64,000 bases of DNA from Flavobacterium sp. (GTDB lineage Bacteria; Bacteroidota; Bacteroidia; Flavobacteriales; Flavobacteriaceae). The stretch spans positions 496,001 to 560,000 of the forward strand of contig JADKHM010000019.1 of the NCBI GenBank assembly GCA_016721735.1. The letters are read 5' to 3'. This document shows positions 17,988 to 26,467 of this stretch, one piece after another (the stretch's first letter is position 1; every line of letters begins with the position of its first letter). Both the position numbers and the translations under genes were made by a program. The notes below the pieces were generated by a model. That model was not told where the DNA came from. It searched no databases and was given only the letters and a program-made list of their open reading frames with translations.

Positions 17988-17995
17988 TACATTTG
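17988..17995 (+). promoter_or_regulatory. -7 promoter motif for the TonB receptor operon
   Basis: TACATTTG is a perfect TAnnTTTG, 54 nt before the ATG at 18050. A TTGG at 17953-17956 is too far upstream to be a standard -33 partner. Confidence 0.5.
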
Positions 17996-18049
17996 CATCC
18001 GTTAAGAAATAATTATTCTTACTAAAAGACGAATTAATTTACATTATTT

Positions 18050-20896
18050 ATGAAAAAACTTATTATTAGTACATTCTTCGTAATGCAAGTGGTTTTTGTT
18101 TTCGCTCAATCAGCTACGGGAGTAACTGGAAAAGTGGTTGATTCAAAAACTCAGAAAGCATTGCAAAACGTTGTTGTTGCCATTTTGAATTCAAATCTAA
18201 CTGTTTTGACCGATGGTGCTGGAAAGTTTAGTTTCACTGACGTAACTCCAGGGAATCAATTAGTACAAATTAAGACTCAAGGCTATGGAGATCAATTACT
18301 TCAGGTTGAAATTGTGTCAGGAAAAACCCTTGATTTAGGGACTGTTATTTTAGCAGAGGACCAAACGCAAGAACAACAATTGAGTTTAATCACCATTACT
18401 GAAAACGATTTGGGTGATGACAATAGTGGTTCTGAAAGCACTTCAGGTTTACTTCAGGCAAGTAGAGATGCTTTTCAGCAAGCTGCGGCATTCAACTGGG
18501 GTCAAGCCCGTTTTAGAATTCGTGGTTTAGACAATGAATATGGCGTTACGATGATCAATGGTATTTCTATGAATAAAATATATGACGGAAGACCACAATG
18601 GGGTAACTGGGGCGGCTTAAATGATGCTACTAGAAACCAGGAGTTTACGATGGGTTCGATAGCATCAGATTATACTTTTGGTGGCATCTTAGGAACACAA
18701 GAAATAAATACTAGAGCTTCTATATACAGAAAAGGATCTAGGGTTTCTTTTGCAGGAACAAACACCAACTACAGCTGGAGAATGATGGGAACACATGCTT
18801 CTGGAATGAACACCAATGGTTGGGCGTTTGTTATTTCTGCTGGAAGACGTTGGGCTAAAGAAGGTTATTTTGAAGGCACTGATTATGCGGCAAACTCTGT
18901 TTTTGCAAGTGTTGAGAAGAAATTCAATGATAAGCATAGTTTAAATTTCACTTCTATTTATGCGCAAAACAGAAGAGGTAAAAATTCTCCAAATACGCAA
19001 GAAGTAATTGATCTTGCTGGTGAAAAATACAACTCTTATTGGGGTTGGCAAGATGGGAAAAAGAGAAATTCTAGAGTTAAGGATTTAGAAGAACCACTCA
19101 ACATATTAAGCCACTATTGGAAAATTACTGAAAACACTAGTTTGAATACAAACGTTATGTATCAATTTGGTTCTATTGGAAATAGTCGAATTGATAGTGC
19201 CGAACAAGCAAACGCACTTCTGAGCGATGATAGCAGTGCTTTTTTGCCTGATCCGACTTACTATAAAAACTTACCTAGTTATTATACTTCTTTGTGGAAT
19301 CAGAACGACTATACTGATTTTCAAGGAGACGACCCTCAAAATATCGCTAATGCTAACACTGTTAGAGCTCAATTCTTAGCCCACAAACAGATGAATTGGG
19401 ACGCTATGTATGAAATCAACCTTAATAATCCTGATGGAAGAAGTAATTATATCTTATATGAAGACCGAACTGATGATGGGCTATTTGTCGCAAACAGTAT
19501 CTTAAGTTCAAAATTGGCTGACAACATTGTATTAAACGCTGGAGCATCATACAGAAATTTAAGATCTAAAAACTTTCAAAATGTATTAGATTTATTAGGA
19601 GGAACTTACTTTAGCGACACCGATGGTTTTTACACTGGAGATCAAGCACAACCAGATTTAAACAATCCTAATAGAACTGTTGGTGTTGGTGACAAATATG
19701 GTTACAATTATATTTTAAATGCCAATACTTTTGACGCTTTTACGCAATTTAAATTCACTTATAAAAAAATAGATTTTTATTTAGCACAATCTTTTACAAA
19801 CACCAATTACCAAAGAGACGGATTGTATAAAAATGGTTTGTATGCTACAAATTCATACGGAAAAAGCGATAATGTCCATTTCGAAAACTTTGGATTTAAA
19901 GGCGGTTTAACATATAAAATCACGGGGAGACATTTCTTAACTTTCAATGGTGCGCACATGACTAAAGCTCCATCGATGAGAAACACATTCAACAATGCAC
20001 GTTTAAACAACAATATTGTTGGTGATCTTCAAAGTGAAAGTGTTTCAAGTATAGATGCAAGTTATATCATAAATGCTCCGAAATTTAAAATGAGATTAAC
20101 TGGTTATATGTCTAAATCTAAGAACGGAACAAGTAATACTTTCTTTTATGCAGAAGGTGCTTTTGAAGAAGATGATAACGGAGATGGAAGTGATGCTTTT
20201 GTAGGACAAACAACTACCAATATCGCTAAGAAAAATATTGGTGTTGAGTTTGGCGGAGAGTACAACATTTCATCAACTGTTAAAGCGACAGTTGCTGCCT
20301 CTTACGGTCAATATACTTATGACAACAATCCAAATGTGACATTAACTAATGATGCACTTGCAAGTGCTGAAAACCCGAATCCTATCATCGATTTTGGAAA
20401 AGCATATTTAAAAGATTATAGACAAGCTGGATCGCCTCAACAAGCGTACTCCGTCGGTCTAGAATACAGAGCACCTAAATTCTGGTGGGTTGGGGCAAAT
20501 GTTAATTACCTAGCAGACACGTATATTGATATATCCCATCTATTACGAACTTCTGAATTTTTCAAAAATCCTGCTGACCCATTTGGGTTGCCTTTCCCAG
20601 AAGCTACTGTTGAAGGTGGAAGAAAATTATTAGAACAAGAGAAGCTAGACCCGATAACTTTACTAAACTTGACTGGTGGAAAATCTTGGAGAATTTCGGG
20701 TAATACTTTCGGTTTCTTCGCTAGTATTAATAATGTTCTAGATTTGCAATACAAAACTGGAGGTTTTGAACAGCCGAGAAATGCAAATTACAGAGAATTA
20801 AATCAAGATGTCTCTAGCGGGACTCCTGCCTTTGCTCCAAAATATTTTTATGGATTTGGCAGAACGTTTTTCGTAAATTTATACGTTAATTTTTAA
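18050..20896 (+). CDS. TonB-dependent outer-membrane receptor with carboxypeptidase-regulatory-like N-domain
   Basis: The product is 948 aa. A signal peptide (about 1-20) precedes a CarboxypepD_reg-like domain (about 23-105: TGVTGKVVDSKTQKALQNVV), a plug domain (about 120-270, with FRIRGLDNEYGVTMINGISM) and a long beta-barrel ending in the aromatic outer-membrane signal FFVNLYVNF. It imports a large or scarce substrate across the outer membrane with TonB energy. Two surface-type lipoproteins follow at once and an exported endonuclease-like gene is divergent, so nucleic acid or a phosphorylated polymer is a reasonable guess for the substrate. It is not a SusC/SusD pair, because no SusD is present. 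Confidence 0.9.
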   Translation: MKKLIISTFFVMQVVFVFAQSATGVTGKVVDSKTQKALQNVVVAILNSNLTVLTDGAGKFSFTDVTPGNQLVQIKTQGYGDQLLQVEIVSGKTLDLGTVILAEDQTQEQQLSLITITENDLGDDNSGSESTSGLLQASRDAFQQAAAFNWGQARFRIRGLDNEYGVTMINGISMNKIYDGRPQWGNWGGLNDATRNQEFTMGSIASDYTFGGILGTQEINTRASIYRKGSRVSFAGTNTNYSWRMMGTHASGMNTNGWAFVISAGRRWAKEGYFEGTDYAANSVFASVEKKFNDKHSLNFTSIYAQNRRGKNSPNTQEVIDLAGEKYNSYWGWQDGKKRNSRVKDLEEPLNILSHYWKITENTSLNTNVMYQFGSIGNSRIDSAEQANALLSDDSSAFLPDPTYYKNLPSYYTSLWNQNDYTDFQGDDPQNIANANTVRAQFLAHKQMNWDAMYEINLNNPDGRSNYILYEDRTDDGLFVANSILSSKLADNIVLNAGASYRNLRSKNFQNVLDLLGGTYFSDTDGFYTGDQAQPDLNNPNRTVGVGDKYGYNYILNANTFDAFTQFKFTYKKIDFYLAQSFTNTNYQRDGLYKNGLYATNSYGKSDNVHFENFGFKGGLTYKITGRHFLTFNGAHMTKAPSMRNTFNNARLNNNIVGDLQSESVSSIDASYIINAPKFKMRLTGYMSKSKNGTSNTFFYAEGAFEEDDNGDGSDAFVGQTTTNIAKKNIGVEFGGEYNISSTVKATVAASYGQYTYDNNPNVTLTNDALASAENPNPIIDFGKAYLKDYRQAGSPQQAYSVGLEYRAPKFWWVGANVNYLADTYIDISHLLRTSEFFKNPADPFGLPFPEATVEGGRKLLEQEKLDPITLLNLTGGKSWRISGNTFGFFASINNVLDLQYKTGGFEQPRNANYRELNQDVSSGTPAFAPKYFYGFGRTFFVNLYVNF

Positions 20897-20907
20897 AAAA
20901 TACTGAT

Positions 20908-21519
20908 ATGAAAAATTTAAAAAAAATATTATTGATTGCACTTCCCATGCTAGTGCTATCTAGTTGTTCTAAAGACGACGATTACAAAACAGCTCCATTT
21001 ACGCCACTCTTATTTACCGAAGATTTTCCTTCTGGTGATGGTCTTGATGATACGATATTAGAACTTGAAGGATGGACAAACATGGCAGAAACAGGAACTG
21101 TTGTTTGGAAAAACCAAATCTATAGAGGAAATGGTTATGCAGAATTTACATCTTACCAGTCTTCAGATGCTGTAAGTGTAGGCTGGTTAATTTCTCCTTC
21201 TATTGATATGGATGAACATATAGGTGAAAAACTAGTGTTTCGATCTTCACAAAGCTATGTTTCTTCTGTCAACAACAAGTTAGAAGTATTTGTTTCCTCT
21301 GATTTTGATGGAACTAATTTTTCGACCGCAACTTGGACACCAATTGCAGCAAAACTTCCTACTACAGATGCTACATATTTCGAATTTATGGAATCAGGCG
21401 TGATTGATTTATCTTCATATACAGGAAATTTACATGTTGGTTTTAAAGTGACTGGCTCTGGTACAAATACTTCTTTAGATGGTTCTTATCAAATAGATAA
21501 TGTAAGAGTATATTATTAA
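20908..21519 (+). CDS. Surface lipoprotein, choice-of-anchor-J/DUF5017-like
   Basis: The product is 203 aa. The lipobox MLVLSSCSKDDD is followed by an acidic stretch of the type that sends Bacteroidota lipoproteins to the cell surface. The rest is a single jelly-roll-like domain (LFTEDFPSGDG to YQIDNVRVYY) of the choice-of-anchor-J/DUF5017 type, a carbohydrate- or ligand-binding-like fold. It lies 11 bp after the TonB receptor and 27 bp before the DUF5689 gene, clearly within one operon. Confidence 0.72.
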   Translation: MKNLKKILLIALPMLVLSSCSKDDDYKTAPFTPLLFTEDFPSGDGLDDTILELEGWTNMAETGTVVWKNQIYRGNGYAEFTSYQSSDAVSVGWLISPSIDMDEHIGEKLVFRSSQSYVSSVNNKLEVFVSSDFDGTNFSTATWTPIAAKLPTTDATYFEFMESGVIDLSSYTGNLHVGFKVTGSGTNTSLDGSYQIDNVRVYY

Positions 21520-21546
21520 TATTATTTATTTACAAAATTTACATAT

Positions 21547-22960
21547 ATGAAAACAAATATTTTACAATCAATACTATTCACAACCCTTTTAGCGCTTGTT
21601 TTTAGTAGTTGTGTTAATGATGATACTTATCCTGTTCCAGACAAAGCATGTATTGATTCTACTTTATCTGCGAACAAACAAGTTCAAGATATCATAGATC
21701 AAGCGCCATTTATTGTAGATCCTGAAGTACCTTACGCGAATGATGATGTTATTGAAGCTTTTGTCGTTTCAAGTGATGAAGGTGGAAATTTCTATAAATC
21801 AATCTCTTTTCAAACTAAGGGCACTAGTTCTGTTGCTCCGGTAGGCTTCAGTGTTCCTGTTGATGTTGGAGGAACTTTTGCAAACTTTCGCCCGGGCACC
21901 AAAGTATATATCAAAATGAAAGGTTTATATACTGATATTTACAATAGCTCTATGCGAATCGGTAGTTTGTACTTACTAAATCCTGCTACTGAACAATATG
22001 CTGTTGGAAGACTCTCTATTTTTGAGTATGGAAAAGTATTGAAGCGTTCTTGTGACACGCCTATTGAAGAAGATTTAGTACGCAAATTATCCGTATCTCA
22101 AGCCTTAAACGACTCCAATTTAAATACTTTGATTGAATTGCAAAATGTTCAATTTGATGCAGATGTTATTGGTAAGACATACTACGACGCTGCTAACGAT
22201 TTAGGAGGTGCTACAAATCACTTATTAAGCGATGAATTTGGAAATAAAATTATATTCAGAACTAGTAGTTTTGCGAATTTTGCAGGAAATGTGGCCACCT
22301 CATTAAGCGGAACAGTTAGAGGTGTATTAACCAAATTTGGAAGTGATTATCAATTTCTTGCCCGTACAGAAGCAGATATCAAATTGACAAATCCTAGATT
22401 GACAATTGATTTTTCTGCACCAATTGTGGGAAATGCTATATCTTACAGCGGTAATTTTACAGAAAATTTCGAAAGTTATGTTACGACCTCTCCGGGAAAC
22501 AAAACATTTCCTAAATATATTAATGATCCCGTAATTGGTGCAAGATATTGGGAAAACAGAACTTACGCTAGCAATAAATACATTCAAATGTCATCGTTTG
22601 GAGGTACTGCAGAAGATAACCGAACTTTATTTATTGTTCCTGTTGATATGACTGCCGCCAACACCTTTTCATTTAAAATCAAAATCTGGATATACAAATG
22701 GTAATGTCTTGAAAGTATATTATTCTACCGATTACGTTCCTGGAACAAATATTAGCAGCGCAACTTTAGTGGATATCACTTCTAGTTTTACCCTTTCTCC
22801 AAGGCTTTCTACAGGATATCCTGACAACTTTACAAATAGCGGTAATTATAGTATTCCTGCAGGAATCACCGGAAATGGTTTCTTCATCTTTGAATATGTT
22901 GGAAGCGGACTTTCAGGTTTAACATCTACTATGCAAATTGATGACATTGTTGTAAACTAA
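21547..22960 (+). CDS. DUF5689 surface lipoprotein (one frameshift)
   Basis: The lipobox ALVFSSCVNDDT starts a protein with an N-terminal DUF5689 domain (about residues 40-300) and a C-terminal choice-of-anchor-J-like domain. The first frame stops at 22704; the continuation (MQIDDIVVN at its end) is open from the upstream out-of-frame bases to 22960. Removing one A from the four A at 22681-22684 joins them as FKIKSGYTNGNVLKVYY and gives 470 aa. DUF5689 domains also occur in secreted nuclease-type proteins, which fits the neighbouring endonuclease-like gene. It is the last gene of the TonB receptor operon. Confidence 0.75.
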
Positions 22961-22981
22961 GCATTTTTTAATAAGAATAAG

Positions 22982-23010
22982 AAAAAAGGGGCTTTAATAG
23001 CCTCTTTTTT
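22982..23010 (+). terminator. Intrinsic terminator after the DUF5689 gene
   Basis: aaaaaaggggct (22982-22993) pairs with agcctctttttt (22999-23010), with one G-U pair and a five-base loop, followed by further T. It is 21 nt after the stop at 22960 and would end the TonB receptor operon. Confidence 0.82.
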
Positions 23011-23540
23011 TATGATGTCCCTTTTACTCTTTTAGACATTTTATTTAAAGAATACAAGGAACCTGCCTTATGACTCTCACTAGATGGTCTATGATTTAAC
23101 AGCAAAATAGTAGCGTTTAGATTTATAAAAAGACAAAATGCAATATCCATAGAACGTGTTTTAATTATCTATTAAAAAAACGTACCGACAACTTAATTGC
23201 GGCTCTACAAGCAAACAACTGAAGCGTGTTTTGCGTCGATTTAAAGCAAATACCAAAAAAAACTCACATAGTAGTTGCTCTCCGTAAAATACGTGAGGAA
23301 AACGCTGCTAATAATCGCCTGCGCTCCAGGTGAAAAACAACATAGCAAAAGAATATTCTTCACTGTCTAGACAAGCACTATATTTCCTTCCAATTCGAAG
23401 ATATCCACAGGATAACACTTAATCATTAGACGACTTAAAACATCTCCTGAGATTCTAACAATACACAAATAACAGCCTATAACAAGATACGCGAATTCTC
23501 CTTGATACAAAATCCTGTTATTTGAAACTTTTTAAAACAA
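23011..23540. other. 530-bp gap without a recognisable gene
   Basis: No frame has a convincing start and no protein family is recognisable. Two stretches on the minus strand stay open for about 50 codons each (roughly 23394-23535 and 23165-23350) without a good start, so this may be a decayed gene. No tRNA, tmRNA or other structured RNA signature was seen. The segment is bounded by terminators on both sides, so it is probably not expressed by read-through. Confidence 0.4.
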
Positions 23541-23548
23541 AAAAAAAC

Positions 23549-23570
23549 CGAACGCAATGTTCGTTTTTTT
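23549..23570 (-). terminator. Terminator of the adhesin-SprF-OmpA operon
   Basis: cgaac (23549-23553), loop gcaat, gttcg (23559-23563), flanked by long A and T tracts. It lies 20 bp beyond the OmpA-family stop at 23590 and works in the minus direction; the flanking symmetry also allows the plus direction. Confidence 0.8.
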
Positions 23571-23589
23571 GTAGTCATCTAAAATGTCT

Positions 23590-25458
23590 TTACTTCACAA
23601 TCAAGAAATTCGATCTTCTATTTTGTGCATATTGTTCTTCGGTACAAGCTTCTTTTACAATCAACTTTAGGTTCAATCTCACCCATTCCTTTCCAGAAAT
23701 TCTGTCTTTTGAGATTCCCTTAGATATTACGTACTGCACCGTTGCTTTAGCTCTTCTGTCAGATAGTGCTAAGTTATAAGCATCGCTACCTCTATTGTCA
23801 GTGTGCGATTTAGCCAATATAACGAGCTTGTCATTACTTTTCAATACTTGTACTAATTTATCTAACTCAAATGCTCCTTCTTGCGTGATATTGCTTTTGT
23901 TGTACTCGAAATAAATAGGATTTAGAACGATTTCGGTCTCTGTAATAATAGACTCTATAGGTTGTAAAGCGGCGTCAACCTTAGTTTGACCACCTTTAGT
24001 TTTTGTCACACCAAACGTGTTACTTTCAAATCCATCTTTTGCAGCTTGAATACTATATGATTTTTCACATTCAACCTCGTAGGAAACCTCTCCTTTTTCG
24101 TTCGTTGTTTTTGTCGCAATCACGTTTCTCTTGTCATCCACTATAGAAACATTTGCATTTGCCAAGACTGCTCCAGTTTTAGCGTTAGTAACAATGGTAA
24201 GCACTTCCACGCCACATACTGGCGTCGCTCCAAAAATATCATCATTGCCGTTTCTATTGCTGGCAAAGAATCCCAAATTTTTAGCCTTATTGAATGTAAA
24301 TCCAAAATCGTCTTTTTCGGTATTAACAGGCTTTCCAAGATTTACAGCCTCGTTACTTTTACTCAAGTCAATTTGAAAAATATCTAAGCCGCCCAACCCT
24401 TGTTTGCCACTAGAAGCGAAATATAAAGTATTGTTGTCATCTGCAATAAAAGGAAAACTCTCGTTTCCTTCGCTATTCACTTTAGCTCCTAAGTTTTCTG
24501 GCTTTCCATAACTTCCATCAGCATTTATCGAAACTTTCCAAATATCAATACCACCTAATGTTCCTGGCATATCAGAAGAAAAATACAAGGTTTTTCCATC
24601 TCTACTCAAACTTGGGTTACTGATAGAATACTCGCTACTATTAAATGGTAACGAAATTGCTTTCCCCCACTTTCCGTTATCTTTTGTCGCTACAAAAAGA
24701 TTGTTTCTTCCTAATTTCAACTTATTCTTTTTATCTTTTTCAAATGAAGATTCTCTGAAACTATCGCTAGCAAAATATACTGTCGTCCCATCATTGCTGA
24801 TTGTTACGGGTCCATCATGATATTTAGAATTTAGCTCACTAACTGTGTTTGCGTTGGTGATTGTACCGTCAATATTATAGTCTGCTTTGTAAATGTCTAG
24901 AAACGGCTCCTTGTTCCAACCGTATTCTTTTCTTGATCCATTTCTAGCACTTGTAAAATAAAATTGATTATCATACAAGACCGCTCCGAAATCTGATTTA
25001 TCGCTACTGATTTCCAGCGATTTCACATCATACTTCTTTTGCTTGTCAAGCAATTTAGGAACGTAATTTGGATCCATTTTAAAAGCAATAGCTCTTTGAT
25101 CATTAGGTGCTAAGGATGCAAATTTTTGCATCTGCTTATTCGACTCCTCATACTTTCCATTTGCCTTCAGCATCTGCGCATATCGATAATAGGTCTCAGC
25201 ATCTTGCGGCTTCTCGATAGCTTTTGCGTACCAACGTGCAGCTTCCGTAGTATTGAACATATTGAAATAAGTAGTCGCTAATCGATTGTAAACGTAATCG
25301 TCACCTTTGCCTTTGTCAACTAATTTTAGATATTCTTCTGCCGCTGTAACATATTCGTAACGACTGTATAATTTATCTGCTTTCTTGGTGGCTGCGTTTT
25401 GAGCAGTAATTTTGCTGCTTGCAATCACAAAACTAAATGCTATATAGAGATTTTTCAT
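23590..25458 (-). CDS. OmpA/PD40/TPR outer-membrane protein (PorE-like)
   Basis: The product is 622 aa: signal peptide, TPR-like helices (about 25-125), WD40-type PD40 beta-propeller repeats (about 150-410), a carboxypeptidase-regulatory-like domain (about 415-490) and a C-terminal OmpA peptidoglycan-binding domain (about 510-620, LNPIYFEYNKSNITQEG). This order matches the PorE type of T9SS-associated protein. Within the OmpA domain about 12 residues read EWVRLNLKLIV where the family has a GxGExxP block. Adding one G near 23688-23689 and dropping one A near 23653-23656 restores GMGEIEPKVDCK, so two compensating indels are likely. It follows the SprF-like gene by 17 bp. Confidence 0.85.
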   Translation of the reverse strand: MKNLYIAFSFVIASSKITAQNAATKKADKLYSRYEYVTAAEEYLKLVDKGKGDDYVYNRLATTYFNMFNTTEAARWYAKAIEKPQDAETYYRYAQMLKANGKYEESNKQMQKFASLAPNDQRAIAFKMDPNYVPKLLDKQKKYDVKSLEISSDKSDFGAVLYDNQFYFTSARNGSRKEYGWNKEPFLDIYKADYNIDGTITNANTVSELNSKYHDGPVTISNDGTTVYFASDSFRESSFEKDKKNKLKLGRNNLFVATKDNGKWGKAISLPFNSSEYSISNPSLSRDGKTLYFSSDMPGTLGGIDIWKVSINADGSYGKPENLGAKVNSEGNESFPFIADDNNTLYFASSGKQGLGGLDIFQIDLSKSNEAVNLGKPVNTEKDDFGFTFNKAKNLGFFASNRNGNDDIFGATPVCGVEVLTIVTNAKTGAVLANANVSIVDDKRNVIATKTTNEKGEVSYEVECEKSYSIQAAKDGFESNTFGVTKTKGGQTKVDAALQPIESIITETEIVLNPIYFEYNKSNITQEGAFELDKLVQVLKSNDKLVILAKSHTDNRGSDAYNLALSDRRAKATVQYVISKGISKDRISGKEWVRLNLKLIVKEACTEEQYAQNRRSNFLIVK

Positions 25459-25475
25459 GTTAGATTACTTTTATT

Positions 25476-26399
25476 TTAGACATATCTAGGTGATTGTGAT
25501 ACTTTTTTCGGGAAATTCAAGTCGAATAACAATATGATTTCGTGAGAAGAGGTTGTCGCCACTTTCAAATCCGAAATCACATGGTCGTAAGCGTAACCGA
25601 TTCTCAAATTTGGACTAATGGCATAATTAACCATGGCACCAAAACTGTCTTCTTTGCGGTAGGTTGCTCCAATTTCGAATTTCTCATAAAATAAGAAGTT
25701 GGTTGAAATATCATAAGAAACTGGTGCGCCAAACGCAGATTTAATCATCGTAAATGGTTTGAATTTGACGTTCTCTGACAAGTCGAAAACATAACCTCCA
25801 GTTAAGAAATAATGTGCAGTTTCAGTTCCGTACTGTCTTCCATTAAAATCTAAATGCTTCGACTTAAGCATATTCGGAACCGAGAACGCCACGTAGTATT
25901 TTTGAGTATAGTAGAAAAGTCCTGAACCAATATTCAAAAACGTATTGTTTGTATCTTCAGCAAAAGCTGGGTCATTAGGATCAGGAACATTGCCATTCCC
26001 AATTTCACTAAACAATCCGACTTTGTGAAATGTAGCACCCGCTTTCATACCAAATGCCAATCGATGTTCGCCGCCCAAATTCAAAGTATAAGAGAAATCT
26101 CCATATACATTGTTTTCTTCAACGGGACCAATTTTATCTGATATAACCGACAAACCAACGCCGACGTTTTTCCCAACTGGCATCGAGCCCGCGAGTGAAA
26201 ATGTTGCCGGAGCACCTTCAATATCTACCCATTGTTTGCGGTAAAGCAACCCAAAAGACAAATTCTCTTTTGAACCAGCATAGGCGGGATTAATGACGTT
26301 CATATTATACATGTATTGTGTATAATGTGGGTCTTGTTGTGCATTGGAATCAATTAATGCGAAGACCGTTAGTAAAGTAGTAAAAAATATTTTCTTCAT
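25476..26399 (-). CDS. PorP/SprF family type IX secretion protein
   Basis: The product is 307 aa with a signal peptide (about 1-20) followed by the family's opening DPHYTQYMYNMNVINPAYAG, then a beta-barrel-like body ending in FDLNFPKKV. SprF-like members help the T9SS secrete and attach partner proteins that carry type-B C-terminal domains; the adhesin gene directly upstream ends with one. The start is 69 bp after the adhesin stop, in an operon with the downstream OmpA gene. Confidence 0.9.
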   Translation of the reverse strand: MKKIFFTTLLTVFALIDSNAQQDPHYTQYMYNMNVINPAYAGSKENLSFGLLYRKQWVDIEGAPATFSLAGSMPVGKNVGVGLSVISDKIGPVEENNVYGDFSYTLNLGGEHRLAFGMKAGATFHKVGLFSEIGNGNVPDPNDPAFAEDTNNTFLNIGSGLFYYTQKYYVAFSVPNMLKSKHLDFNGRQYGTETAHYFLTGGYVFDLSENVKFKPFTMIKSAFGAPVSYDISTNFLFYEKFEIGATYRKEDSFGAMVNYAISPNLRIGYAYDHVISDLKVATTSSHEIILLFDLNFPKKVSQSPRYV

Positions 26400-26467
26400 C
26401 TTAGTATGTTTTGAATTGTTTGCTTTGTTGTTTGGCGTCCAGACAACAAAATTTCTACCTTTTTCTA

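Noticed and set aside
18050..22960. SusC/SusD polysaccharide utilisation locus
   Set aside because: There is no SusD homologue and no glycoside hydrolase nearby; the lipoproteins are DUF5017- and DUF5689-like.
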